A stretch of 64,000 nucleotides of DNA, taken from contig NZ_AUFQ01000001.1 of assembly GCF_000426585.1 (NCBI RefSeq), positions 62,001 to 126,000 of the forward strand, read 5' to 3'. Numbering within the stretch: the stretch's first letter is position 1; every line of letters starts with the position of its first letter. A program made the position numbers and the translations under genes. This DNA comes from Segatella baroniae DSM 16972 = JCM 13447 (GTDB lineage: Bacteria; Bacteroidota; Bacteroidia; Bacteroidales; Bacteroidaceae). This document shows positions 1 to 9,199 of the stretch, one piece after another. Below the pieces are notes generated by a model. The model did no database searches and had not been told where the DNA came from. It saw nothing but the letters and a program-made list of their open reading frames with translations.

Positions 1-337
1 TGCAATGCTTCAACGACCCTTTGGCCAAAAGGTTGACCACCTTGCACCCACATTCATGAATCCAGTCGACAGATTGATGGCCGTCGACGAACCCGAGCAC
101 TTCCACCCGTTCGAGAATGCCACGCGATGCGGCGTATCGGCAAATCATCTTCACCGCGTCCTTCTCACCGGCGGACACCCGTGCGGAAGCCACTTCCACT
201 CTGTCTACGTTCACGTCGGACAGGAGTTTGCGGGCGATCACCAGCTTCTCATGCGGCAAGAAGGACACTCCGCTCGTCTGTTCTCCGTCACGGAGGGTGC
301 TGTCCATGATCTCTACTACGACCTTCTCTTCTCCCAT
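1..337 (-). CDS. 2-isopropylmalate/citramalate synthase family protein, N-terminal part (cut by window edge)
   Basis: Only the first ~112 residues lie in the window. The ATG at 337 starts MGEEKVVVEIMDSTLRDGEQ, which carries the RDGEQ substrate/metal-binding motif of the DRE-TIM metallolyase family (2-isopropylmalate, citramalate and homocitrate synthases). It overlaps the end of leuD by 22 bases, so it is the fourth gene of the leu operon and is translationally coupled to it. A complete leuA already lies at the head of the operon, so this paralogue probably has another job. (R)-citramalate synthase, feeding isoleucine synthesis through the same LeuCD enzymes, is my inference. The rest of the gene is outside the window, so the specificity cannot be settled. 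Confidence 0.85.
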   Translation of the reverse strand, partial: MGEEKVVVEIMDSTLRDGEQTSGVSFLPHEKLVIARKLLSDVNVDRVEVASARVSAGEKDAVKMICRYAASRGILERVEVLGFVDGHQSVDWIHECGCKVVNLLAKGSLKHC

Positions 338-906
338 GCGACTACCTTCTCTTTGTTTTCCACCAAGAAATCGACGTCGTCCAGGCCATTCATCAGGCAG
401 TGTTTCTTGTAGGAATTGATTTCAAAATGTTCACTCTCACCCGTCGCCAGATTGGTGATGGTCTGATTGGGCAAGTCCACTTTGACCTGCGTTTGATGGT
501 CGTTCTCAATGCTCTCGAACAGCTTCTGAAGGAACGGTTCGGTCACGACGACGGGCAAAACGAAATTGTTCAATTCGTTGTTCTTGTGTATGTCGGCGAA
601 GAAAGAGCTGACAACCACCCTGAAACCGGCACCGGCAATGGCCCATGCAGCATGCTCGCGGGACGAGCCCGAGCCGAAGTTCTTTCCCGCAACCAGTATG
701 ACGCCCGAATAGGAGGGGTCGTTCATCACGAAACTCTTGTTCGGCTTTCCATCCGCGTCATACCGCCAATCCCGAAACAGGTTGTCTCCCATCCCCTTCT
801 TGTCGGTTGCCTTCAGGAAGCGGGCCGGTATGATCTGGTCGGTGTCGATGTTCTCGAAAGGTAGTGGAACACATGTGGAGACTATGATGTCAAATTTTTG
901 TTTCAT
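316..906 (-). CDS. leuD: 3-isopropylmalate dehydratase small subunit
   Basis: This 196-residue protein has the usual LeuD length and the swivelling-domain fold. The start MKQKFDIIVSTCVPLPFENI and the segment DTDQIIPARFL are typical. GSSREHAAWA near residues 78-88 is the conserved substrate-recognition loop of the aconitase small domain. With LeuC it isomerises 2-isopropylmalate to 3-isopropylmalate in the cytoplasm, and it may act on citramalate as well. It follows leuC after 10 bases and its stop codon overlaps the next gene, which marks tight operon packing. Confidence 0.97.
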   Translation of the reverse strand: MKQKFDIIVSTCVPLPFENIDTDQIIPARFLKATDKKGMGDNLFRDWRYDADGKPNKSFVMNDPSYSGVILVAGKNFGSGSSREHAAWAIAGAGFRVVVSSFFADIHKNNELNNFVLPVVVTEPFLQKLFESIENDHQTQVKVDLPNQTITNLATGESEHFEINSYKKHCLMNGLDDVDFLVENKEKVVAWEKRRS

Positions 907-916
907 TGTTTCAATA

Positions 917-2308
917 TTATAAAGTTCGTGGATCCGTGATTCTGCCCGTCAGGGCACAGGCTGCCGCCACCAATGGGCTGGCTAGTATCGTTCTCGCGCC
1001 AGGCCCTTGCCGTCCCTCGAAGTTTCTGTTGCTGGTCGAAACGGCATACTTGCCCGCCGGAATCTTGTCGTCGTTCATGGCAAGGCAGGCCGAACAACCC
1101 GGCTGGCGAATCTCGAAGCCGGCATCGGCCAAGACTTTGTCCAGCCCTTCCTCGTGAATCTGCTCCTGGACTTTCCATGAGCCTGGAACCAACCACGCCG
1201 TCACGCCGGCAGCTTTCTTCTTGCCGCTTACGACAGAGGCAAAAGCCCTGAAGTCTTCTATGCGGCCGTTGGTGCAGGCTCCCAAGAAAACATAGTCCAC
1301 AGGATGGCCCAAGAGACATTGCCCCGGTTCGAACCCCATATACTGAAGGCTCTTGAGAAAACTGTCGCGCCCCGTCTCGGCGACCTCATCGACCGCCGGT
1401 ATGCTTTCCGTTATTCCGATTCCCATGCCGGGATTCGTTCCATAAGTGATTCTCGGCTCGATGTCTTCAGACTTGAAATGCAACTCCTTGTCGAACACCG
1501 CGTCGTCATCGCTCCACAATGTTTTCCAATAGGCCATCGCCTTGTCCCACGCCTCGCCCACAGGAGCATACTCGCGACCTTTGAGATATTCGAAAGTCGT
1601 CTCGTCAGGAGCGACGAAGCCTCCCCTTGCTCCCATTTCTATGCTGAGGTTGCACAAGGTCAGACGGCCTTCCATGGACAGATGGCGCACCACTTCGCCC
1701 GCATATTCGATGAAATAGCCGGTCGCCCCGCTGGTGGTCAGCTGGCTCATCAGATATAAAGCCACGTCTTTCGCCGTCATGCCTGCGGCCAATTCCCCAT
1801 CTATGTTGATGCGCATGGACTTGGGCTTGGACTGTAGAATGCACTGCGAGGCCAGCACCATCTCCACTTCCGACGTCCCTATGCCGAAGGCGATGGCACC
1901 CACCGCGCCATGGGTGGACGTGTGGGAGTCGCCACACACGATGGTCATCCCTGGCAACGACAACCCCTTCTCCGGTCCGACGACATGGATGATTCCATTG
2001 TCTTTGGAGTTCATCTTGAACTCCGTAAGCCCAAACTGACGGCAGTTGGCGCTCAGCGTTTCCACCTGCTTTCTTCCGACCGAGTCTTCAATCGGCTTGT
2101 CTTGGTCATGGGTTGGAATGTTGTGGTCGGGCATGCAGAAGACCTGATTGGGCCGGAAGACCGGCAAATTGCGCTCCCTCAGCCCGTTGAAAGCCTGGGG
2201 TGAGGTCACTTCATGGCAATACAACCGGTCTATATATAGCTGGGTAGGCCCGTCTTCAACGACTTGGACAACATGCTCGTCCCAGATTTTGTCAAATAAG
2301 GTGTTCAT
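917..2308 (-). CDS. leuC: 3-isopropylmalate dehydratase large subunit
   Basis: This 463-residue aconitase-family protein begins [14 protein letters not shown]. The [4Fe-4S] ligands appear as the cysteine in [13 protein letters not shown] (about residue 344) and the pair in [10 protein letters not shown] (about 404-407). [12 protein letters not shown] is the conserved active-site segment. It forms the dehydratase with LeuD, encoded 10 bases downstream, and lies 25 bases after leuA. The length and motifs are normal for the single-function LeuC. Confidence 0.97.
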   Translation of the reverse strand: MNTLFDKIWDEHVVQVVEDGPTQLYIDRLYCHEVTSPQAFNGLRERNLPVFRPNQVFCMPDHNIPTHDQDKPIEDSVGRKQVETLSANCRQFGLTEFKMNSKDNGIIHVVGPEKGLSLPGMTIVCGDSHTSTHGAVGAIAFGIGTSEVEMVLASQCILQSKPKSMRINIDGELAAGMTAKDVALYLMSQLTTSGATGYFIEYAGEVVRHLSMEGRLTLCNLSIEMGARGGFVAPDETTFEYLKGREYAPVGEAWDKAMAYWKTLWSDDDAVFDKELHFKSEDIEPRITYGTNPGMGIGITESIPAVDEVAETGRDSFLKSLQYMGFEPGQCLLGHPVDYVFLGACTNGRIEDFRAFASVVSGKKKAAGVTAWLVPGSWKVQEQIHEEGLDKVLADAGFEIRQPGCSACLAMNDDKIPAGKYAVSTSNRNFEGRQGPGARTILASPLVAAACALTGRITDPRTL

Positions 2309-2333
2309 GATTACAGAATGATAATATAGTAAA

Positions 2334-3833
2334 TTACAATTTGAATTTGTTTATACAGTCGATGTATGCCTCGACAGAAGCCGTTACAATATCCGTATTG
2401 GCGCCGAAGCCGTAATAGACATGCCCGTCATATTCCACCTGCATGTGGACTTTGCCCACATCGTCAGAACCTTTGTCAATCGCTTGTATCGTAAATTCCT
2501 TCAAGACCATCTCCTTGCGGATGATGCGCTTCAACGCTTTTATGGCCGCATCCACCGGACCGTTGCCCGAAGAAGCCTCTTCAAACATCTGTCCGCTGAT
2601 ATTCAGCCCTATGCTCGCTACGCTCTTGACGCCCTTGCCGGTGGTCACTTGCAGGTAATCGAGCTTGACATTGCGCGTTTCTGCGCAATCCGCTCCCGCC
2701 AAAACCAAGATGTCCGCGTCCGAAACTTCTTTTTTCTTATCCGCCAACTCCAGGAACTTCTTGTAGAGACTGTCCAACTTGTCTTCGTCATCCACGTCAA
2801 TGCCGTTCACATGCAGCCTGTATTTAAGGGCAGCACGCCCCGACCTGGCTGTCAGCACGATGGAATTGTCGTCCAGTCCGACGTCTTTGGGATTGATGAT
2901 TTCGTAGGTTTGCACATTCTTCAGCACCCCGTCCTGGTGGATTCCGCTGGAATGGGCGAACGCGTTTCTGCCGACGATGGCCTTGTTGGGCTGGACAGGC
3001 ATGTTCATCAGGCTCGAAACCATTCGACTGGTGGGGCATATCTTTTCCGTATTGATGTTCGTGTCGATTCCCAGCCCTTTGTGGCACTTCAGAATCATGG
3101 CAATCTCTTCCAAGGAAGTGTTGCCTGCCCGCTCGCCAATGCCGTTGACCGTGACCTCCACTTGCCTGGCCCCGTTCAGCACTCCCTGGAAGGTGTTGGC
3201 CGTGGCCATTCCCAAATCGTTGTGGCAATGGGTCGAGATGACGGCCCGGTCTATGCCGTCCACATGGTCTTTCAGATACTTGATTTTCGCTCCATATTCT
3301 TCCGGCAAACAATAACCGGTCGTATCCGGAATGTTCACGACGGTGGCTCCGGCCTTGATGACGGCCTCTACGATTCGAGTCAGGAAGGCGTTGTCCGTCC
3401 GTCCGGCGTCTTCCGCGTAGAACTCCACGTCTTCCACATACTTCTTCGCGTATTTGACAGCTTCCACCGCACGCTCAAGTATTTCTTCCCTTGTCGAGTT
3501 GAACTTGTATTTTATATGCGAATCACTTGTACCGATACCCGTATGTATTCTTTTACGCTTTGCGTATTTCAACGCTTCGGCCGCGCAATCTATATCCTTC
3601 TGCACTGCCCTGGTCAGCGCGCAGATCGTCGGCCACGTCACAGCCTTGGATATTTCTATCACGGAATTGAAGTCGCCGGGACTGCTTATGGGAAACCCCG
3701 CTTCTATCACGTCGACTCCCAACGTCTCAAGCGCCTTGGCTACTTGAATCTTCTCCACCGTGTTCAACTGGCACCCCGGCACTTGTTCCCCGTCTCTCAA
3801 GGTCGTGTCGAAAATAAATAATCTTTCATCCAT
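2334..3833 (-). CDS. leuA: 2-isopropylmalate synthase
   Basis: This 499-residue enzyme condenses acetyl-CoA with 2-oxoisovalerate, the first committed step to leucine. The N-terminal TIM barrel carries [13 protein letters not shown] (residues ~8-20) and the divalent-metal motif [11 protein letters not shown] (~200-210). [14 protein letters not shown] follows in the barrel. The last ~130 residues resemble the LeuA allosteric dimer domain, which binds leucine in the family. It is the first gene of the leu operon and is preceded by a ~210-base leader with a terminator hairpin (see 3884-3922), which suggests attenuation on top of leucine feedback. Confidence 0.96.
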   Translation of the reverse strand: MDERLFIFDTTLRDGEQVPGCQLNTVEKIQVAKALETLGVDVIEAGFPISSPGDFNSVIEISKAVTWPTICALTRAVQKDIDCAAEALKYAKRKRIHTGIGTSDSHIKYKFNSTREEILERAVEAVKYAKKYVEDVEFYAEDAGRTDNAFLTRIVEAVIKAGATVVNIPDTTGYCLPEEYGAKIKYLKDHVDGIDRAVISTHCHNDLGMATANTFQGVLNGARQVEVTVNGIGERAGNTSLEEIAMILKCHKGLGIDTNINTEKICPTSRMVSSLMNMPVQPNKAIVGRNAFAHSSGIHQDGVLKNVQTYEIINPKDVGLDDNSIVLTARSGRAALKYRLHVNGIDVDDEDKLDSLYKKFLELADKKKEVSDADILVLAGADCAETRNVKLDYLQVTTGKGVKSVASIGLNISGQMFEEASSGNGPVDAAIKALKRIIRKEMVLKEFTIQAIDKGSDDVGKVHMQVEYDGHVYYGFGANTDIVTASVEAYIDCINKFKL

Positions 3834-3883
3834 ATTTGTATTCTTAAATTCTCTGTTTTAAAACAACGAGTATCCGGACAATG

Positions 3884-3922
3884 AAAAAGCCTTTCACACT
3901 CTCTTGGAAAGTGGAAAGGCTC
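3884..3922 (-). terminator. Attenuator-like intrinsic terminator in the leuA leader
   Basis: On the minus strand an 8-bp stem, AGCCTTTC paired with GAAAGGCT, is extended inward by CAC/GTG and followed directly by TTTTTC. It lies ~50 bases before the leuA start and ~125 bases after the predicted transcription start. A terminator placed before the first gene, with short reading frames in front of it, is the usual layout of ribosome-mediated attenuation. Confidence 0.75.
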
Positions 3923-3923
3923 T

Positions 3924-3971
3924 TCAATGATAATTGAAATATTCGACATGTACACCTTTACACTCTACCAT
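3924..3971 (-). CDS. Candidate leader peptide of the leu operon (15 aa)
   Basis: The frame reads MVECKGVHVEYFNYH and stops immediately before the terminator stem, the position expected of an attenuation leader peptide. It has three valine codons but no leucine. A competing frame starts at 3949 (MSNISIIIEE...), has four isoleucine codons just before the stem, and runs through the terminator into the start of leuA. I cannot tell which frame is translated, or whether either is. Confidence 0.3.
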   Translation of the reverse strand: MVECKGVHVEYFNYH

Positions 3972-4045
3972 ATATGTAGAAGAATAGAAGATATAATATG
4001 TAGAATACTCAGCGTTATCATATAACTTCAATTATAATTCGACTG

Positions 4046-4077
4046 CAAAGTTATAAATTTACACGAACACAAACAAA
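4046..4077 (-). promoter_or_regulatory. Predicted promoter of the leu operon
   Basis: On the minus strand there is a -7 element TAACTTTG (4046-4053) with TTTG 20 bases upstream (4074-4077) and another TTTG at 4070-4073. This matches the Bacteroidetes primary-sigma consensus. It predicts a leader of roughly 200 bases before leuA. Confidence 0.65.
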
Positions 4078-4136
4078 ATAATCGTAAGTATTTTGTTGTT
4101 TTTATTGCAAATCTGCAACATCACGGCAACATATTA

Positions 4137-5651
4137 CTAAAAAGGAACCGTATTGTCGACCATCGGGACGGGTGGAATGTCGAACGGGGCGTCGCTGTTC
4201 ATCTTGGAACCGATGATTTCACCCTCCGGATTCCCCGCCATTGGAGACATGCTGCTCTCCTCTGGATTCTGGAAACGGGTGAACTCCCCTTTGAAGGTCA
4301 ACAGAACATCTCCCGTCGCTCCCTTTCTATGCTTGGCGATGATGATTTGGGCCATGCCATGAAGATCGTTTCCACGTTCATCCGTAAATATGTGGTAATA
4401 CTCCGGCCTATGGACGAACAACACCATGTCCGCATCCTGCTCTATCGCCCCCGACTCGCGCAAGTCCGAAAGCTGCGGACGCTTCCCTTCAAGTCCCTCA
4501 CGGTTCTCCACCGTTCTGTTCAGCTGCGACAGGGCCAGGATAGGGATGTCCAATTCCTTGGCCAAGCCCTTCAACGACCGCGAAATCGTCGAGACCTCCT
4601 CCTGGCGGCTCCCGAACTTCATGCCGTTCGCGTTCATCAGCTGCAAATAGTCTATCATGATGATCTTGACCCCCTTTTCCCTTACCAACCGGCGGGCCTT
4701 GGTTCGCAATTCAAACACGGACAATCCCGGGGTGTCATCAACATACAACGGTGCTCCTATCAGTCTTCGCAGGTTCTTATCCAACCTTTCCCACTCGTCA
4801 GGGGTCAATTGCCCATTGAGAATCTTGCTTCCCGCAATTTCACAAGTGTTGGAAATCAGACGGTTGACCAACTGCACATTGTTCATTTCCAAGGAAAAAA
4901 ATGCAATCGGTTCATGATAATCCACCGCTATGTTCTTGGCCACACTCAACGCAAACGAGGTCTTTCCCATGGCCGGGCGTCCGGCTATAATGACCAAATC
5001 GCTTTTCTGCCAGCCCGAAGTCTTTTCGTCCAATCCCGTGTAACCGGTAGGAATGCCGGTCATGCCACCTGAATTTTGTGCGGCATTTTGCAATATCTCG
5101 ACAGCTTGCTGAATGACGGGGTCAATCTGGGTGTAATCCTGCTTCATGTTCCGCTGGGAGATTTCAAACAGGCTTCCCTCCGCTTCCTGCATCAACTCGT
5201 CGACATCGACCGTTTCGTCAAAAGCCTTCGTCTCGACTCTGCTGGAGAAACTGATGAGCTGGCGGGCCAGATACTTTTGCGCCAAAATGTGGGCGTGGTA
5301 TTCGATATGGGCAGAACTCGCAACATGCGAGGACAACTCGACCAGATAAGCCGGGCCACCCACGTCTTCCAACGTTCCGTTTTTTTGAAGCTGATTAATG
5401 ACCGTGGCCACGTCGACAGGGTTTTCATTCATGTTAAGCGTCCTTATCGCTTCGTATATCTTCTGATTGCGAGGCTCATAGAACGTTTCTGGAACCAGCA
5501 GTTCCGAAACGATGGAAAAGGCGTCCTTGTCAATCATCAACGCACCCAGCACAATCCTTTCTATCTCTGGTGCCTGGGGTTGAAGGTGCCCATAGGTCGA
5601 ATCAATCTTTATCTCACGTTTACTATTTGGTTTTGTATTGTTTTCTGCCAT
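4137..5651 (-). CDS. dnaB: Replicative DNA helicase DnaB
   Basis: This 504-residue hexameric helicase unwinds the replication fork. After a short basic tail, the N-terminal domain begins near QAPEIERIVLGALM. The RecA-like motor carries Walker A GRPAMGKTS and Walker B IIMIDYLQLM, followed by SLKGLAKELDIPILALSQLN and ESGAIEQDAD. I chose the start MAENNTKP at 5651 because a consensus promoter ends only ~19 bases upstream. The in-frame upstream ATG falls inside that promoter. No intein is visible in the motor domain. Confidence 0.97.
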   Translation of the reverse strand: MAENNTKPNSKREIKIDSTYGHLQPQAPEIERIVLGALMIDKDAFSIVSELLVPETFYEPRNQKIYEAIRTLNMNENPVDVATVINQLQKNGTLEDVGGPAYLVELSSHVASSAHIEYHAHILAQKYLARQLISFSSRVETKAFDETVDVDELMQEAEGSLFEISQRNMKQDYTQIDPVIQQAVEILQNAAQNSGGMTGIPTGYTGLDEKTSGWQKSDLVIIAGRPAMGKTSFALSVAKNIAVDYHEPIAFFSLEMNNVQLVNRLISNTCEIAGSKILNGQLTPDEWERLDKNLRRLIGAPLYVDDTPGLSVFELRTKARRLVREKGVKIIMIDYLQLMNANGMKFGSRQEEVSTISRSLKGLAKELDIPILALSQLNRTVENREGLEGKRPQLSDLRESGAIEQDADMVLFVHRPEYYHIFTDERGNDLHGMAQIIIAKHRKGATGDVLLTFKGEFTRFQNPEESSMSPMAGNPEGEIIGSKMNSDAPFDIPPVPMVDNTVPF

Positions 5652-5669
5652 TTCTGCTTTTCTTTTCTG

Positions 5670-5700
5670 CAAAAATATGAAGAAATAACCGAACATCAAA
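5670..5700 (-). promoter_or_regulatory. Predicted dnaB promoter
   Basis: TTTG (5697-5700) and TATTTTTG (5670-5677) are separated by 19 bases on the minus strand, an excellent match to the Bacteroidetes consensus. The start codon at 5651 leaves an untranslated leader of about 12 bases and excludes the longer reading frame. Confidence 0.7.
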
Positions 5701-5778
5701 GTATCGGATGGAAAATAAGCAGGTTATCAAACTCATTGCGGCCTGGCACAACCGCAATTCATCAAAAGATACGGTAGG

Positions 5779-5816
5779 AAAAAGGGCTGAATCCCTTCCA
5801 TGGAATTCAGCCCTGA
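5779..5816 (-). terminator. Intrinsic terminator after xylA
   Basis: The 9-bp stem GGGCTGAAT/ATTCAGCCC is followed on the minus strand by TTTTTC. It sits ~60 bases past the xylA stop and closes the xylB-xylA unit. Confidence 0.85.
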
Positions 5817-5876
5817 CTTCGCTTGTCCCCATAAAGAATTGGCGGACATCCGTTTCCGGCAATAGACTTCGAACAA

Positions 5877-7196
5877 CTATTTCGTGTACCAGGCCACTAT
5901 TGTCTCATAAAGTTCCTGTTTTCCTGAAGTTTGCTTCGGCTCGCCCTGTTTTTTGGCGTAGTCGACAATCTGCTCCAGTGAAAGTCTCCCCTCTTCAAAC
6001 TCCTTGCCGATTCCAGAGTCAAAGCTTGCATAGCGACTTTTCAGCATGCCGGGGATTTCACTTTCTGTAAGGATTGCGGCTGCATTTTCCAAGGCACGGG
6101 CCATTGCGTCCATTCCACTGATATGAGCGATGAAGATGTCTTCGGGATCCGTAGAGTTTCTTCTCAGCTTGGCGTCAAAATTCGAACCGCCATTGCCTAA
6201 CCCACCATTGCGGATAACCTGCATCATGGCTTGTGTCAGTTCAAAATTATCAATCGGGAATTGGTCGGTGTCCCATCCGTTCTGTGCATCGCCTCGATTG
6301 GCGTCGATGGAACCGAGCATGTTGTTGTCGACGGCGACACAAAGTTCGTGTTCAAACGTATGCCCGGCGAGGGTGGCGTGATTGACTTCGATATTCACCT
6401 TGAAATCCTTGTCCAAACCATGCGCCTTCAAGAATCCAATGACAGTCTCCGTATCGACATCATATTGATGCTTCGTCGGCTCCATGGGCTTGGGTTCGAT
6501 GAGGAATGTTCCTGTGAAGCCTTTTGAACGGGCGTAGTCGCGGGCGGCGGTGAGCATTGTTGCCAAATGTTCCTTTTCCCTTTTCTGGTCAGTATTCAAC
6601 AAAGACATATAGCCTTCACGGCCACCCCAAAACACATAGTTGGTTCCACCCAATGCGATTGTCGCGTCGATTGCATTCTTTATCTGCACACAAGCCCGTG
6701 CAACCACATCGAAATCAGGATTGGTAGCGGCACCGTTCATGTAGCGCTTGTTCCCGAAGACGTTCGCAGTGCCCCACAGTAAGTGTTTTTCAGGGTTTTG
6801 CGCGAGTTTTTCCTTCAAATATTCTGTAATCGCTTGCATGCGCGCCTCGTACTCCTCAATCGTAGAAGCCTCATCGACAAGATCTGTATCGTGGAAGCAG
6901 AAATAGTCTATTCCAAGCTTCTCCATGATTTCAAATCCTGCGTCGGCTTTATCCTTGGCTCTCTGTATGGCGTCGGAAGCTGCGTCCCACTCGTAGTGCC
7001 GTGTCTGTCCACCAAACTGATCGCTCGAAGCCTGCCCCAAGGTATGCCACCAGGCTATTGCAAACTTCAACCAGTCTTTCATTTTCTTGCCAAGAATCTC
7101 TTTCTCTGCATCATAATAATGGAATGTCAGTGGATTCTTACTTTCCATGCCCTCAAAAGGTATCTTACCTATTTGAGGAAAAAATTCTTTTGCCAT
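5877..7196 (-). CDS. xylA: Xylose isomerase
   Basis: This 439-residue class II xylose isomerase interconverts D-xylose and D-xylulose. The catalytic histidine lies in FCFHDTDLVD (~residue 100) and the metal ligands in FLIEPKPMEPTKHQYD, KVNIEVNHATLAGHTF and DANRGDAQNGWDTD. The gene follows xylB by 37 bases on the same strand, so the two steps from xylose to xylulose-5-phosphate are co-expressed. No regulator or xylose transporter is next to them here. Confidence 0.98.
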   Translation of the reverse strand: MAKEFFPQIGKIPFEGMESKNPLTFHYYDAEKEILGKKMKDWLKFAIAWWHTLGQASSDQFGGQTRHYEWDAASDAIQRAKDKADAGFEIMEKLGIDYFCFHDTDLVDEASTIEEYEARMQAITEYLKEKLAQNPEKHLLWGTANVFGNKRYMNGAATNPDFDVVARACVQIKNAIDATIALGGTNYVFWGGREGYMSLLNTDQKREKEHLATMLTAARDYARSKGFTGTFLIEPKPMEPTKHQYDVDTETVIGFLKAHGLDKDFKVNIEVNHATLAGHTFEHELCVAVDNNMLGSIDANRGDAQNGWDTDQFPIDNFELTQAMMQVIRNGGLGNGGSNFDAKLRRNSTDPEDIFIAHISGMDAMARALENAAAILTESEIPGMLKSRYASFDSGIGKEFEEGRLSLEQIVDYAKKQGEPKQTSGKQELYETIVAWYTK

Positions 7197-7233
7197 AGTT
7201 TGTAATTAAATAGGTTTTAATAATATGTTAATT

Positions 7234-8733
7234 TTATTGCTTGATAAGCCTTTCCAATATGTCTTTCCATTCAGAATATGCCTCCAGATAGCGTCCGCGC
7301 AAAGAGTCGTCAGGGGTGATCTCATCGATTTTCCGCAAAGTGGAGAATGCTTCTTCACAATTCTTATATATCCCGGCACCAACCCCTGCACCTCTGGCTG
7401 CTCCAATGCTGCCATCCGTATTGTATAATTCTATGCTGGCACCACTTACACCCACCAACGTACTGCGAAAGAGAGGACTGAGAAACATATTCGCGTCACC
7501 TGCATGAATCCGACGTATGTCCATGCCCATCTGTCGCATGACCTCCATACCATAGCAAAAGCTAAAAGCTACGCCCTCCTGGGCTGCCCGCAGCAAATGA
7601 GGTAGGCCGTGAACATTGAAATTCAAGCCATGAACAGAACAACCGAGTTCTCTGTTTTGGACAACTCTTTCCGCCCCATTCCCAAAAGGAACGATCTTCA
7701 AGCCTTCACTACCGATGGGTGCTTGTTCCGCCTGTTCATTCATCTGGTCGTAACTGAGCGCGGGAACAATGTTTCTATGTACCCATGAGTTGAGAATCCC
7801 GGTGCCATTGATACACAACAAGACGCCCAACCTGGTCAAATCCGGCTGATAATTGACATGCGCAAACGTATTGACTCTTCCCTTTTCGTCATAATTGTTC
7901 TGGCCCAAAATACCATAAACGACGCCTGAAGTCCCTGCCGTTCCGGCTATTTCTCCCGGATTGAGCACATTAAGGCTCAACGCGTTATTCGGCTGGTCGC
8001 CTGCCCTGTAGGAAATGGGCGTGCCCGCTTTCAATCCCAACTCTGCCGCAGCAGCGTCGGACACGACACTTTGTATTGAAAAAGTCGAAACAATATCAGG
8101 AATGACGGAGTGAGGAAATCCAAAGTAGTCCATCAAAAAAGTTGCAGGAGCCTTTTCCTTGAAATCCCAAAGCATTCCCTCCGACAACCCGCTGATGGTC
8201 GTATTGGCAACACCGCTCAATTTCATGGCAATGTAATCGCCTGGAAGCAATATCTTGTCGATTTTTTCAAAAAGTTCCGGCTCGTTTTCTTTCACCCATT
8301 TCAATTTGGATGCCGTAAAATTGCCAGGAGAGTTCAAGAGATGGGCAAGGCATTTTTGAGTCCCAATGTCATGAAAAGCCTGGTCGCCGTATGGCACGGC
8401 CCGCGAGTCACACCAGATAATGGAAGGGCGCAAAACATTCTGTTGCTTGTCAACGCATACGAGACCGTGCATTTGATAAGAAATTCCAATGGCCAAAATG
8501 TCATTTCCCTTTACTCCAGAGTCGTGCATGACTTGAGCCAACCCCTGTTTTAAGCTTTCCAACCATGTCTGTGGGTCCTGCTCCGCCCATCCCATTTTCG
8601 GTGAGATGATTACAGCCTCTGACTTTGGAAAAAACGTAGAGCCTGCAACGGCTCCACTTTCGACGTCGACCAGTGAGGTTTTAACGGAACTGCTACCGAT
8701 GTCAAACCCTAAAATATAATTATGTGCAGCCAT
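7234..8733 (-). CDS. xylB: Xylulokinase (FGGY family)
   Basis: This 499-residue sugar kinase phosphorylates D-xylulose to feed the pentose phosphate pathway. The FGGY/actin-like fold shows in LGFDIGSSSVKTSLVD (residues ~8-23, phosphate-binding) and in AGTAGTSGVVYG and IHAGDANMFLSP in the second half. It sits upstream of xylA in one transcription unit. I saw no convincing TAnnTTTG promoter in the 53 bases upstream, so it may depend on a differently built promoter or on read-through. Confidence 0.96.
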   Translation of the reverse strand: MAAHNYILGFDIGSSSVKTSLVDVESGAVAGSTFFPKSEAVIISPKMGWAEQDPQTWLESLKQGLAQVMHDSGVKGNDILAIGISYQMHGLVCVDKQQNVLRPSIIWCDSRAVPYGDQAFHDIGTQKCLAHLLNSPGNFTASKLKWVKENEPELFEKIDKILLPGDYIAMKLSGVANTTISGLSEGMLWDFKEKAPATFLMDYFGFPHSVIPDIVSTFSIQSVVSDAAAAELGLKAGTPISYRAGDQPNNALSLNVLNPGEIAGTAGTSGVVYGILGQNNYDEKGRVNTFAHVNYQPDLTRLGVLLCINGTGILNSWVHRNIVPALSYDQMNEQAEQAPIGSEGLKIVPFGNGAERVVQNRELGCSVHGLNFNVHGLPHLLRAAQEGVAFSFCYGMEVMRQMGMDIRRIHAGDANMFLSPLFRSTLVGVSGASIELYNTDGSIGAARGAGVGAGIYKNCEEAFSTLRKIDEITPDDSLRGRYLEAYSEWKDILERLIKQ

Positions 8734-8786
8734 ATAGATAGATAGTTGATTAATTAGTTCGTTCGTTTTTTAAGGTATCAATGTCC

Positions 8787-9119
8787 TTAGAAGAGAGACA
8801 ATTCTGTGGTTGTCGATTCCTTCGGCGTAGAAGGCTCATCGGTGTCATGCTTGCCGAAAATTATCATCAGCTGTTGCCCGGCATCAATTTCCGCATTAAT
8901 CTTATAAACGCCCCGCCCTTTTCCATGCACGATGACGGACGTCTTGGATTTGGCGTTGGACTTCAAATACTGCGACACGCTCGAATAGATATCCGTGTAC
9001 GAAACGCTGCAAAACAAACTGTTCACCGCATTATATACATGCTGAGCAATTTTCTTCACACTCAATCCCTTGTCACCGGCTTCCACCAAGATTTTGATTA
9101 TCTCGTTCTCGTAAGTCAT
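8787..9119 (-). CDS. Stand-alone HARE-HTH-like winged-helix protein
   Basis: This 110-residue protein opens MTYENEIIKILVEAGDKGLS, followed by VKKIAQHVYN and a basic wing ending KGRGVYKIN (~residue 74). This matches the HARE-HTH type winged helix, a fold otherwise found in RNA polymerase delta subunit, Asx-like proteins and restriction-associated proteins. The last ~35 residues are polar and look disordered. A DNA-binding or regulatory role is inferred from the fold only. A terminator separates it from the next winged-helix gene upstream. Confidence 0.6.
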   Translation of the reverse strand: MTYENEIIKILVEAGDKGLSVKKIAQHVYNAVNSLFCSVSYTDIYSSVSQYLKSNAKSKTSVIVHGKGRGVYKINAEIDAGQQLMIIFGKHDTDEPSTPKESTTTELSLF

Positions 9120-9127
9120 TATTCATA

Positions 9128-9170
9128 AAGAAAAAAGAGTCGTAATTCGTTTTGCGAATCACAACTCTTT
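9128..9170 (-). terminator. Terminator between the two winged-helix genes
   Basis: A long stem (AAAGAGT plus AATTCG paired with CGAATC plus ACTCTTT) has a TTTTG loop and is followed by a T-run on the minus strand. It ends transcription of the gene at 9200-9490. The A-run on its other side could also serve the opposite direction. Confidence 0.75.
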
Positions 9171-9199
9171 CCGTAGTTTCTATTAATAAGGGTTAGCTC

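Noticed and set aside
2421..3821. Long open frame on the plus strand opposite leuA
   Set aside because: It mirrors the codon pattern of leuA and its translation has no domain. The same holds for the long frames opposite the phosphoesterase (18206-19654), susD (21003-22841), nuoM (46431-47903) and nuoCD (52634-53992).
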